DNA of 42,425 bases, taken from NCBI GenBank assembly GCA_937960415.1, contig CALGPK010000087.1, positions 1 through 42,425 on the forward strand, read 5' to 3'. The position numbers and the translations under genes were made by a program. The DNA comes from an uncultured Bacteroidales bacterium (GTDB lineage: Bacteria; Bacteroidota; Bacteroidia; Bacteroidales; GWA2-32-17). Below are positions 16,885-26,437 of the stretch, in pieces. Positions within the stretch are counted from its first letter, which is position 1. Each line of letters starts with the position of its first letter. Below the pieces are notes generated by a model, which ran no database searches, was not told where the DNA came from, and was given only the letters and a program-made list of their open reading frames with translations.

Positions 16885-17175
16885 ATGCGTCGCGACAATA
16901 CTCGAAGCTTAGCCGATATTATCAAAGAATTGGTTGATGCTTACAAATTAAATGATAAACTTTTAGAATCCAGAATTATTCTATCTTGGGAAGAGGTAGC
17001 CGGCAAATACATTGCCCGCCAAACTCAACGTATTTACATCAGCAACAAAATACTGTATGTTGTTATTCCCAGTTCGGTGATTAAACACGAACTTCGTTTG
17101 GCTCACGACGACTTGCTCGATAAAATAAACACCATTGCTGGCAAGGCTTATATTCAAAAAATAGTGTTTATCTAA
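16885..17175 (+). CDS. DUF721 / DciA-like protein
   Basis: A 96-residue protein starting MRRDNTRSLADIIKEL. This is the usual start of short Bacteroidota DUF721 proteins; an in-frame ATG at 16783 would add 34 residues that look unrelated. The conserved core is WEEVAGKYIARQTQRIYISN and LYVVIPSSVIKHELRLAHDD. The family is related to DciA, which helps load the replicative DnaB helicase in bacteria lacking DnaC; whether this short form does so is not established. The 3' end overlaps the convergent giant gene by eight bases, leaving no room for a terminator. Confidence 0.82.
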   Translation: MRRDNTRSLADIIKELVDAYKLNDKLLESRIILSWEEVAGKYIARQTQRIYISNKILYVVIPSSVIKHELRLAHDDLLDKINTIAGKAYIQKIVFI

Positions 17176-20100
17176 TAATCGTTATTGCCCCGGTTTCTTC
17201 GTGAAGTCGTTCGTGCATATCTCTAAATGTGCATCGCCAGGTATAAGTGCCCACAGGAGCAATTTGCCCGCCTTTAACCTTTCCGTCCCAAGCTTCGCTG
17301 CGTTCGGTTTCGGGATAAAAGTTAGTGGTGCTCCATATCACTTCGCCCCAGCGATCGTAAACTTCGAGTAAAAAGTCGCGTGTAATGATAGAATGAGCCA
17401 TAATGTAAAACACGTCATTGACGCCATCGCCATTCGGACTAAAGCCGGTAGGAGCATAAAAGGTGTACTGCTCTAAAACCCTAAGCTTACCGTAAGCTGT
17501 ATCTTTACAGCCTTTTTCTGTGATAGCAATAAGCATAACATTGAACAAGCCTGCATGAGGATAGCGATGATATGGATCTTTTAAATTAGATGAATCGCCA
17601 TCACCAAAAATCCACATATAATTGATAGCACCCGTTGTATGATTGATGAACTGAATTAGCGGATTAACTTCTACAACGACTTCCGGTTCCCATGTAAATT
17701 GTGCGTTAGGCTGTGGCCATACAGTAATCATATCGTTGTAAACATTAACCGTTTTACAACCATTGGGAGAAGTTACTGTTAGAGAAACATCATAAACGCC
17801 CGGAGTAGTATAGGTATGTACTGGGTTTTTAGCAAGCGAGAGGTTGCTGTTGTCGCCAAAATCCCACACAAAAGTTCGTCCACTATCTGGATTAACTTCA
17901 ATAAAATGGACTGTAAGAGGTGCGCATCCTTGAACTGTATCGGCAAGAGCATCGGCAGGAGGCAATGGCAGTACTGTAATAAATACACCAGCAGAATCCC
18001 ATGAACCACAGGCATCTTCGGCCTTTATCCAATAATAACCTGTGTAATTAGGATATATATAATAGGGTGGTGCTATAATATCACCATTCTGGTAAGTAAT
18101 GGTGTAAGGAGCACCTGTTCCGCCATATACTACAGGAGTTAACATAACTACTTCACCCGGACATATTTGTGTTGGGTTGGCTATTAAATCTACTACCACA
18201 GGAGTAGAAACATACACTGTTACACTTACCGTATTACTTATACATCCATTGGCATCAACTACATGAGCAGTATAGGTTACGGTATTCAATGGTGTTATAG
18301 TAATCTGAGCTGCTGATTGTTGCTGGTTCCAGTAATAAGTGTACGGAGGAGTGCCGCCAGTTGCAGTAATGAGAAGAGTTGTTGATTGTCCATAGCAAAT
18401 GGTATGACTGGGTGTTGCTGCAATGGTTATTTGATTGGGTTCAGTAATCGTTGTACTTTCTATTCTGGAGCATCCATTGGCATCGGTTACCGTTACCGAA
18501 TAAAAGCCAGCTGGTAAATTTAAAAGATCTTCTACAGTAGCCCCATTGTTCCAGTTATAGGTGTAAGGCGTAGTTCCTCCGCTAACAGTCAGATTTATAG
18601 CACCTGTTGATTGTCCGTAACATAAGATATTATTACTACTGATAGAAGTAGTCATTCCTGATGGATTAACTACCTGAACGGATGTAGTAGTCGATGTGCA
18701 TCCATTTTCACTTACCGTAAGAGAAATAGTATAAGTACCAGGATTGTTCCATGATACCTGATGTGGACCTTGTCCTGTCCCGGGTATGGCATTGCCTCCG
18801 TTCCAATTCCAATTGTAAGTGGCATTAGAAGTTCCTGTGCCTGTATATGTTACAATAGAATACTCGCCTGAGCAATTTATGGTACTAGCTGTAAAACTAC
18901 TTGTTGGAGATGGCAAAAAGTCTATAACTACCGTATCCGATGCTATGCAGTTCTGACCATTTGTTTCTGTCCAAATAAATTGATACGTACCAAAAACACT
19001 AACATTTACAGTTGTTTGAGGATTCGAATGATTGGTAAAAGTAATGACACCTGGACCTGTTCCAGACCATTGACCACTAGTAGAAGAAATAGCATTTAAA
19101 TTATAAGTTGTTCCACAAATAGAGTTGTCTATTCCTGCATTGGGATTGGGCAAGGGTACTACATCTACATTTACCGAAGCGGTTCCTGTACAGCCACTGC
19201 TATTAGTAACTGTTACCGAATACGTGCCTGATGTACTAACTTGAATTACTTGTGTTGTTTCATTATTATTCCATAAATAAGATTGATAACCACTTCCAGC
19301 ATCAAGTGTTGTTGATGTGCCTGCGCAAATGCTGGTATTTCCACTGATGGTTGGTGTTGGATTTTGAGAAACAACAACCGTAGCCTGTGCAGTACCTGTG
19401 CAACCTCCTGCATCTGAAACAGTAACAGAGTACGTACCTGCTTGAGTTACGGTTATGGTTGGTGTGTTTTGTCCGGTACTCCATAAGTAATTTGCATATC
19501 CTGTTCCTGCATCAAGAATGGTAGAATTACCCGAACAAATTGCTAGCGTACCTGTTATGGTTGGCGATAAGTTAGAAGCTTGTTGTACTACTACAGAAGC
19601 ACTTCCACTACATCCACTGGCATTGGTAACTGTAACTGAATATGGGCCTGGATTATTAACAACAATGCTTTGACTATTGGCACCATTACTCCATAAATAT
19701 GTTTGATACCCTGAACCAGCATCTAATGTAGTAGAGCCTCCTACACAGAATGTTGTAGAACCACTGATGGTAGGATTAGGATTGGGAACACCTGAATTGA
19801 CTACAATGGTAGCTGTTGCATTACATGTATTACTTTGAACATCGGTAACCGTAACAGAGTATGTACCAGGTGAAAGATTATTAATATCCTGGGTATTGGC
19901 AGTAAAATTATTGGGTCCGGTCCACTGATAATTATAACTACTATTACCTGTTACAGTTAAATCAATAGAACCGTTATTGAGTCCTGCACACGTTTCGTGG
20001 GTTACATTTTGCTGAATAGTAGGTGGATTACAACCTGAACAAGGAGGGATAGAAGCCAGATTATTATACGTAACAGTATTGGTGCCATCGGTAACCTGAA

Positions 20101-22441
20101 GTGGCCATGATGAAGGAACTGAAGCGGTATAGCCGCTTGCGTAGGTTGTCCATGTGGTAAGTGAGCACACGGGAACCGTACATACACCAAAAAGCCATTG
20201 ACCACCACATTGCTGACATTGGGTTTGATTGGTAGGAGTAATAACTTGTGTTGTTTGTGTTTGCCATTGCAAAATACCTGCTCCACCAGATCCTTGAAGT
20301 GAAGTTCCATCATAACATACCGAAATTTGTTGGGAACAATCAATTACAGTTATTATTATCGAATCTGTACCACAGGGTAAAGTGTAATAAATAGTATGAC
20401 TACCGACTCCCGCTACTGATGGATTGAAAATTCCGTTGGTGCTATTGGTAATACCATTACCCGACCATGTGCCACCAGAAGTGCCTCCTATAAGAGTTAT
20501 AGGTGGGTCGGTTTCGCACATTAAATCTACGGGACAAATGTTGGCATCACAACATATCATAACGTTTTTAGGACAGGCATTAAAATTGACCGATTGAACA
20601 TAACCAACACGATTATTATCACCAGAAGCACCTGTTGTTCCACATACAATTACATCGCCATTCGTTCCAACAGCCACATCAGAGACCCTAAAGTTGGTAT
20701 TCGATGAAGCAAGCTGATTAAGTGCAGCATCGTATTTTAGTACACGGTCTTTTGAACCGATATAAACATTTCCACATGTGTCTAAATCAATACCGTTGTT
20801 GTGTGGAGCATTAAAACCCAATGAAGTTTGAGTTCCACCGCCTGGAATATTAACCGAATTTATAATACCACCATTCATCAGCGAACGACGATCGACTTTT
20901 ACACCATTTTGAGTGTAAACATAATTTTTGTTTGCTTTGATAGCCATATTTGCTCCGTTACCATTTTCTGGTCTAAAATGTTCGCTTTTATATCCAAACT
21001 TGTAAGTATGGTTAATGGCAAATAAAGGCTCATCATTCGGACATTGTGAAAAGTTTTGAGTAATAGCTCCAATGGTATCTAATGTTAAATAATAGTATTT
21101 TGCATTGTATGCAGCCGATATCGATCGTACTTCTTCAATATCATTTACCATTCCAAAAGCACCAGGTCTGTTAACACCTACCTGAACTATGCTAATTACA
21201 TCACCTGTATTCGTATTTATATCAAATAAAACTCCATATCCGTATGGGGCTGGAAAACCTACAAGTCTTGTACCACCCACAATGAGTTTTGTTTGATCGC
21301 AATTGAAAGCTATTGCCCAATATTCGTCCATAGGACCGCCATTTTTGTGGTATAGCATAGTACCACTGCTATTAATTTTTTCTAACTGTGCAACAGAACC
21401 TGCAGTTATGTAACTATTACCATTATTATCTGTTGCAAGCGTACCAAGCCAATAACCCGATGTATCCCATGATGTTGTATAGGTCCATTGTAAAACTCCG
21501 GCTGTATTATATTTTTTTAACTTTTGTGGGCTAATCATTCCATCACCAATAATATAAGCATTTCCTTGCGCATCGGTTTCGCATTCCCATACTCCGTTTG
21601 ATGAATTTGAAAAAGGGGTTTGTGTCCATGGATCTATAACAATAGTTTGACCGATATTTGCATTTTGTAATTTAAATGAAATAGTATTGTTGTCGATTAT
21701 ATAAAATGATGGAATTGTTTTTTTATTTTCTGCATAAAATGTAACTGGAGCATGTTCGATAATTTCTCCCAACTTCGTTTTTACAATGATATTGCCTTTT
21801 TTGTCTAATGAAATAGGGTGAGAATATTTTAACTTAACTTGTTCGACATTTCCCCCTGGATGAACTACAACGGAATATTTAAGCCCACCCTGAGGATGAA
21901 ATTCATAAACGATATCGATATTGGGGTAAATGTTTAGATAAGTAATTTTTTCGTACGATGGTATGAAGTTTACGTTGGTAAGTTTACCGTCAATTTTGAA
22001 GGTATAGCTATGGTAGTATTCTGTCTTGTTTTCGGGTAAAATGATGGTATTAGGGTTGGCATTGAGCCACTCGGCTGTAATATACTCTTCGATAATGGAG
22101 TTTCTAAATTCTTCGATTTCGTATTGTCTGTATTGTTCAAAAGTCATTGTTTTCTCATTCCGAAGTTCTTCGTTGGATTCTTTTATTGTCGATTCGGTTT
22201 TCTTTTTATATTGTGCAAAACGGAAATGGATAGAATTGTTGGTAAAAAAATACGTCTCATGGCTGCCTTCATAACCAAACATAATAGGTTTGTTGAACAT
22301 AATACGATAAAGTGCTTCAAATTGACCTTTGTTTTCAATAAAAGATTTTTCCTTTCCCCATCTGATTTGCCAGTTTACACGCTGCGAATAAATTAATGAA
22401 CAGGCAAATAATAAAATCGTAATAATTAGTAATCGAATCAT
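17168..22441 (-). CDS. Giant secreted multidomain protein (DUF7948-like, Ig/SprB/PKD repeats, T9SS type B)
   Basis: A 1757-residue exported protein. Signal peptide 1-19 (ending SLIYSQ). Next comes a region with SFIENKGQF, typical of the DUF7948 start (about 30-270), and a propeller-like region with NAYIIGDG and NSYITAGS units (about 280-640). A Cys-rich segment follows (about 645-800), then one SprB-like unit, three 70-residue Ig-like repeats (890-1099), another PKD-like unit, SprB repeats and two PKD domains (VWDFGDNSNLSL, MWIFGDGDSSN). The C-terminus (APTGFSPNGDGVNDVFYIMA, EVYDRWGEVIW, WDGKVKGGQIAPVGTYTWR) is the gliding-motility-associated type B sorting domain, so secretion by T9SS and surface display are likely. 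Its last 580 or so residues are paralogous to those of the next gene upstream. Adhesin-like architecture; ligand unknown. Confidence 0.88.
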   Translation of the reverse strand: MIRLLIITILLFACSLIYSQRVNWQIRWGKEKSFIENKGQFEALYRIMFNKPIMFGYEGSHETYFFTNNSIHFRFAQYKKKTESTIKESNEELRNEKTMTFEQYRQYEIEEFRNSIIEEYITAEWLNANPNTIILPENKTEYYHSYTFKIDGKLTNVNFIPSYEKITYLNIYPNIDIVYEFHPQGGLKYSVVVHPGGNVEQVKLKYSHPISLDKKGNIIVKTKLGEIIEHAPVTFYAENKKTIPSFYIIDNNTISFKLQNANIGQTIVIDPWTQTPFSNSSNGVWECETDAQGNAYIIGDGMISPQKLKKYNTAGVLQWTYTTSWDTSGYWLGTLATDNNGNSYITAGSVAQLEKINSSGTMLYHKNGGPMDEYWAIAFNCDQTKLIVGGTRLVGFPAPYGYGVLFDINTNTGDVISIVQVGVNRPGAFGMVNDIEEVRSISAAYNAKYYYLTLDTIGAITQNFSQCPNDEPLFAINHTYKFGYKSEHFRPENGNGANMAIKANKNYVYTQNGVKVDRRSLMNGGIINSVNIPGGGTQTSLGFNAPHNNGIDLDTCGNVYIGSKDRVLKYDAALNQLASSNTNFRVSDVAVGTNGDVIVCGTTGASGDNNRVGYVQSVNFNACPKNVMICCDANICPVDLMCETDPPITLIGGTSGGTWSGNGITNSTNGIFNPSVAGVGSHTIYYTLPCGTDSIIITVIDCSQQISVCYDGTSLQGSGGAGILQWQTQTTQVITPTNQTQCQQCGGQWLFGVCTVPVCSLTTWTTYASGYTASVPSSWPLQVTDGTNTVTYNNLASIPPCSGCNPPTIQQNVTHETCAGLNNGSIDLTVTGNSSYNYQWTGPNNFTANTQDINNLSPGTYSVTVTDVQSNTCNATATIVVNSGVPNPNPTISGSTTFCVGGSTTLDAGSGYQTYLWSNGANSQSIVVNNPGPYSVTVTNASGCSGSASVVVQQASNLSPTITGTLAICSGNSTILDAGTGYANYLWSTGQNTPTITVTQAGTYSVTVSDAGGCTGTAQATVVVSQNPTPTISGNTSICAGTSTTLDAGSGYQSYLWNNNETTQVIQVSTSGTYSVTVTNSSGCTGTASVNVDVVPLPNPNAGIDNSICGTTYNLNAISSTSGQWSGTGPGVITFTNHSNPQTTVNVSVFGTYQFIWTETNGQNCIASDTVVIDFLPSPTSSFTASTINCSGEYSIVTYTGTGTSNATYNWNWNGGNAIPGTGQGPHQVSWNNPGTYTISLTVSENGCTSTTTSVQVVNPSGMTTSISSNNILCYGQSTGAINLTVSGGTTPYTYNWNNGATVEDLLNLPAGFYSVTVTDANGCSRIESTTITEPNQITIAATPSHTICYGQSTTLLITATGGTPPYTYYWNQQQSAAQITITPLNTVTYTAHVVDANGCISNTVSVTVYVSTPVVVDLIANPTQICPGEVVMLTPVVYGGTGAPYTITYQNGDIIAPPYYIYPNYTGYYWIKAEDACGSWDSAGVFITVLPLPPADALADTVQGCAPLTVHFIEVNPDSGRTFVWDFGDNSNLSLAKNPVHTYTTPGVYDVSLTVTSPNGCKTVNVYNDMITVWPQPNAQFTWEPEVVVEVNPLIQFINHTTGAINYMWIFGDGDSSNLKDPYHRYPHAGLFNVMLIAITEKGCKDTAYGKLRVLEQYTFYAPTGFSPNGDGVNDVFYIMAHSIITRDFLLEVYDRWGEVIWSTTNFYPETERSEAWDGKVKGGQIAPVGTYTWRCTFRDMHERLHEETGAITIIR
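19145..19774 (-). repeat. Three tandem 210-bp (70-residue) Ig-like coding repeats
   Basis: Inside the 1757-residue protein. Each unit starts PT(I)(S/T)G, has a Cys at residue 10, an (S)GYxxYLWxN core near residues 22-30, then YSVTVTxxxGC and ends before the next PTI. Lengths are exactly 70, 70 and 70 residues. The units are similar but not identical, so this is an old duplication that can still recombine. Confidence 0.85.
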
Positions 22442-22492
22442 ATCTTAACAAATTTTATTTAACTTAGACGTAAAATTATCTTAAAGGTTGCT

Positions 22493-25400
22493 TTATCTAA
22501 TGACACTAATAGCTCCTGCTTCTTCGTGGAAATTGTCGAAGGTATCTTTAAAAATGCAACGCCACGTATATGTTCCAATAGGTACAATATTGTTTTCTTT
22601 AGCTCTTCCATCCCATCGTTCACTTCGTTCTAAATCCTTAAAAAATTTGTCAGTTTTCCAGATAATTTCGCCCCAACGATCATATATTTCAAGTAAAAAG
22701 CCCTCTTCTTTAATGCCATGAGCATAAACACAGAAGTAGTCATTAATTCTGTCGCCATCTGGACTAAAAGCGGTGGGTGCATAAAAGGTATATTGTTCTA
22801 AAATTTTTATGATAGCCGACGAAGTATCTCTACAACCTTTATTAGATATAGCTATTAGCTGAGTTTCGTAATTTCCTTTTCCCGGATATCTATGATAGGG
22901 ATTGACCTGACTGGAAGAATCTCCATCACCAAAAATCCATTGGTATTCTACAGCATCTTTTGAAAGATTATTAAAATTAACAACGGGTTTTATTTCTGTT
23001 ACTATTTCCGGATACCAGGTAAATGCGGAAATAGGTTTGGGCCATACTTGTATCATATCATTGATGGTATAAGTATATTTACAACCTTGTGCCGAAGTAA
23101 TGGTGATAGACACATCGAAAGTCCCCGGAGTTGTATAAGTATGTACTGGATTTTTTGACAAAGATAAATTGCTTTGATCGCCAAAATTCCACTGATAGGA
23201 TTGACCATTATCGGGATTGGTTTCAATAAAATGTACCGTTAAGGGAACGCAGCCCTGCAATGTGTCGGCGTAAATATTAGCAGGTGGTAGCGGATAAACA
23301 TTAATAAATACGCTACTTGTATCCCAACTACCGCAAACATCTTCGGCTAATACGCCGTACCATCCACTTTGTGTAGGATAGATATAAATAGGAGGTGATA
23401 CTACATTGCCTTCATGGTTATAAACCAAATATGGAGGACCTACCCCACCCCATATTACGGGTGTAAGTAAAACAGGTTCTCCCGGACATACCCAGTAAGT
23501 ATTAGCTAATAGATTAACATTTAAGGGAGGTGCAACATACACTGTCGTAGTCATAATTGGGCTTGCACAACCATTTGCATCTGTAACCGATGCCGTATAT
23601 GTAGTAGTTACTTCCGGATAAACAACAATGCTTGAACTGGATATTTGGCCGTCCCAGTAATAATGGTAAGGGCTTGTCCCGCCCACAGCAGTAATATTTA
23701 AATAAGCAGGCTGACCGATACAAATATATTGATTGGGTGTTATAGAAGTAACTAAAAGAGGTGGTTGATTAACCGTTGCACCTATAATTTTGGTACATCC
23801 TTTGGAATCTGTTACACTTACCGAATAGTTTCCTGCTGGTATGTTTTGAATATCTTCACTGGTACTCCCATTATTCCATATATACGTATAAGGAGGAGTT
23901 GCACCGGTTACAGTTAAATTAATGGCACCACTGGAATCTCCAAAGCATTTTGTATCATCAATAACAGTGGAAAGAGTTAAAGGAGTAGGGTTAAAAATAA
24001 CCACCGTTGTTGGTGTTGAAGTACAACCATTTTCAGTTACCGTAAGAGTAACACTAATGTTCCCCGTGGAAGACCAATTTGCTTGATGAGGACCTATGCC
24101 AGTTCCGGGGAAGACATTTGCACCGTTCCAGTTCCAGTTAAACGTAGCATTTGAAGTAGCATTTCCTGTATATTGTATGGTAGAATTTTGACCATAACAA
24201 GGGATTTCAGAAGCAATAAAAGTACTGCTAGGAAGGGGAATAACAGTCAATAATACATCAGATGTTCCTGTACAACCATTGGCATCTGTTCCTGTAACGT
24301 AATAAGTTGTAGTTGTTGGTGGACTTACTTCAATATTATTACCAGTACCGATATTCCATGTATAGTTTAGTGCACCAGATGCAATTAAAGTTGAATTTTG
24401 TCCATAACAAATAGTCGAAGGATTTGCGATAGCAGTAACTATTAAAGCAGGTGGTTCGGTGATTTGTACAGTATGAGTTTTGCTACAAAAGTTTTGATCC
24501 ACAACGGTAACAGTATAGTTACCAGCAGTTAACCCACTTGCTATAGTCCCATTTTGTCCGTTGCTCCATAATATATTATAATTAGGTGTACCTCCTGCTA
24601 CATTAAGTTCGGCTTGACCATCGCTTCCTGCAAAACAAGTAACCGGAGTGGGTATTATAGAGAGTTGCAATTCGGGTGGTTCACTAATGGTAACACTTCC
24701 TGTTTGACTACATCCACCTGCATCGGTTATAGTAACACTATAGTTTCCCGGTGGTAAATTCTGAATATTGGGTGTATTCGCATTATTCGACCATTGGTAA
24801 GTATAAGGAGGTACACCTCCGTTAATACTAACTGATGCCGATCCATTATTCGCTCCAAAACATTTAACATCAGTAGCCGATAAAGTAATATTTGGCAAGT
24901 TAACTACAACTTGCTGTGATATGTTTTTCTCACAATTACCATTATTTATAGTTAAAGTTACATTATATGTACCCGGTGAGGTATAAGTATGTGTTGGATT
25001 TTGTTGAGTAGAAGTATTACCATCTCCGAAATTCCATGCCCATGATGTAATATTTCCCGGATTGGTAGTTGAAAGATCCGTAAAATTAACCGTTAAGCAG
25101 TTTGTTGTGTAATTAAACTGGGGATTTAATTGAACAACTTCTATAGGAAACACATACCAAAACCCACATAAACCAACAGAAGTAGGCGAATTGATTAATA
25201 CCGTTACATTACTATTATTATAATTTTGTGGATTGATAATAATAGAAGGAGTAGTTTCGCCCGTTGACCATAAATAAGTCATACCCGGGTCTATATTAGG
25301 AACTGTTAAAGTAGCTGAAGTTACATTATCGCAAAACATGTTTTCTTGTGTTAATAAACTCGATGGGCAAATAAAATCAATATAACCATAACCAAAATGA

Positions 25401-26227
25401 CCGGTTTGAGAACAATCGGCACTGGTAACAACAATTGTTAAAGTTTGTCCTACGTATGGATTAAGGTTTATTCCTACAGTAGTCCATGGTTTATACCATA
25501 CACCACCTCCTGCATTAATAAAACCTGGAATACTACCACCTGCTACATATTGTTGATAACTGCATGGTATAATTTGGTTATTGCCATCATATATCTTTAA
25601 TTCAAAATACGGTTGTTCTGACCAAGAATGTCCTGGGTCTTCAAATACAACAGCATATTTATAAATAAAGTTTGTGTCGTTAGGACCAACAACGAATGTA
25701 AAAATAAGTTGTTCGGCCTGAGCACCAACACTATTGTTACCCAGACGAACAGAAAAATTTCCACCTCCGGGTGCAACTTTTGGAAAGTTGCCATACGGGT
25801 CGTTGCCTCCGTTTTCGATCGTATGTCTATTAGCAACGGGTGCTGTACCGGTCCAATTACCAGCTGGATAACCATTATTGGTACCCGTTTGACACGTCCA
25901 GCCTGTAAAATTACCCATCTCAAAATCCAGATTGGAACATAAACTTGATTTGAGCCCTTTCAACGTTGGATGTATATTTTTGTGTCTTTCTCTGGTTATG
26001 TAATTATTGAGCCATTCATCGGCTAATGGATCTTCGCGATAACGTTCGATAATATATGCTTCTGTTGTATGATCGTCTGATATGTGATAATGAAGAATTT
26101 TAATAATTGTATCGCTTTTGTTACGTTTGTGATGTTGATTTTCGTGCGAATGATTGCAACTACTTTTCTGCTGCGCAAAAGCTGAAAAAAAACTTACACA
26201 TAAAAAAAGAAAACCGATGCTTTTCAT
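22493..26227 (-). CDS. Giant secreted PKD/SprB-repeat protein, T9SS type B
   Basis: A 1244-residue exported protein. Signal peptide ending AFAQ, then a His-rich stretch (NHSHENQHHKRNK) that might bind metal. A jelly-roll-like domain follows (NLDFEMGNFTGWTCQTG to YIDFICPS, about 100-290), then a PKD domain (WNFGDGNTSTQQNPTHTYTS), at least three SprB repeats (GGVPPYTYQWSN, AGGTPNYNILWSNG, TGATPPYTYIWNNG), two more PKD domains and the gliding-type C-terminal domain (APTAFSPDGDRINDYFCVYA, EIYDRWGEIIW). Expected to leave the cell by T9SS and sit on the surface. From about residue 666 to the end it matches the downstream giant protein closely, while the N-terminal parts are unrelated. 51 bp separates the two genes, so co-transcription is likely. 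Confidence 0.88.
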   Translation of the reverse strand: MKSIGFLFLCVSFFSAFAQQKSSCNHSHENQHHKRNKSDTIIKILHYHISDDHTTEAYIIERYREDPLADEWLNNYITRERHKNIHPTLKGLKSSLCSNLDFEMGNFTGWTCQTGTNNGYPAGNWTGTAPVANRHTIENGGNDPYGNFPKVAPGGGNFSVRLGNNSVGAQAEQLIFTFVVGPNDTNFIYKYAVVFEDPGHSWSEQPYFELKIYDGNNQIIPCSYQQYVAGGSIPGFINAGGGVWYKPWTTVGINLNPYVGQTLTIVVTSADCSQTGHFGYGYIDFICPSSLLTQENMFCDNVTSATLTVPNIDPGMTYLWSTGETTPSIIINPQNYNNSNVTVLINSPTSVGLCGFWYVFPIEVVQLNPQFNYTTNCLTVNFTDLSTTNPGNITSWAWNFGDGNTSTQQNPTHTYTSPGTYNVTLTINNGNCEKNISQQVVVNLPNITLSATDVKCFGANNGSASVSINGGVPPYTYQWSNNANTPNIQNLPPGNYSVTITDAGGCSQTGSVTISEPPELQLSIIPTPVTCFAGSDGQAELNVAGGTPNYNILWSNGQNGTIASGLTAGNYTVTVVDQNFCSKTHTVQITEPPALIVTAIANPSTICYGQNSTLIASGALNYTWNIGTGNNIEVSPPTTTTYYVTGTDANGCTGTSDVLLTVIPLPSSTFIASEIPCYGQNSTIQYTGNATSNATFNWNWNGANVFPGTGIGPHQANWSSTGNISVTLTVTENGCTSTPTTVVIFNPTPLTLSTVIDDTKCFGDSSGAINLTVTGATPPYTYIWNNGSTSEDIQNIPAGNYSVSVTDSKGCTKIIGATVNQPPLLVTSITPNQYICIGQPAYLNITAVGGTSPYHYYWDGQISSSSIVVYPEVTTTYTASVTDANGCASPIMTTTVYVAPPLNVNLLANTYWVCPGEPVLLTPVIWGGVGPPYLVYNHEGNVVSPPIYIYPTQSGWYGVLAEDVCGSWDTSSVFINVYPLPPANIYADTLQGCVPLTVHFIETNPDNGQSYQWNFGDQSNLSLSKNPVHTYTTPGTFDVSITITSAQGCKYTYTINDMIQVWPKPISAFTWYPEIVTEIKPVVNFNNLSKDAVEYQWIFGDGDSSSQVNPYHRYPGKGNYETQLIAISNKGCRDTSSAIIKILEQYTFYAPTAFSPDGDRINDYFCVYAHGIKEEGFLLEIYDRWGEIIWKTDKFFKDLERSERWDGRAKENNIVPIGTYTWRCIFKDTFDNFHEEAGAISVIR

Positions 26228-26322
26228 AAAATCTTTCTTTGTAATTATAGACGAATGTTTTAAATTTTGGTTGCCTATATTTAATGAAAATATTGAACAT
26301 TAAACCCAAAAAAAAAATTGTT

Positions 26323-26330
26323 CAAAATTA
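26323..26330 (-). promoter_or_regulatory. Candidate -7 element for the giant-gene pair
   Basis: On the minus strand TAATTTTG, matching TAnnTTTG, about 95 bp before the ATG. No good -33 TTG. A 7-bp inverted repeat (TTGAACA at 26293-26299 and TGTTCAA at 26319-26325) touches it and could be an operator. Confidence 0.35.
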
Positions 26331-26388
26331 TAATATGTTATGTTTATTATCATAAGGTGAATGTCGAAATTTTACTAAAAAAATATTT

Positions 26389-26418
26389 TTGTTTTTATCT
26401 AAACATACTCTATATTTG
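26389..26418 (+). promoter_or_regulatory. Consensus Bacteroidota promoter before the TPR/PD40 gene
   Basis: TTG at 26389-26391, exactly 19 nt, then TATATTTG at 26411-26418: a full consensus match. The transcript would start near 26425, about 13 nt before the ATG, and could continue into sdhCAB. Confidence 0.7.
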
Positions 26419-26437
26419 TTAGCCCATAAAATGACCA

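Noticed and set aside
17300-25000. Repeated short DNA patterns resembling a CRISPR or satellite array
   Set aside because: They are coding PKD/SprB/Ig repeats at 70-90 residue spacing with degenerate third positions, not identical short repeats with unique spacers.
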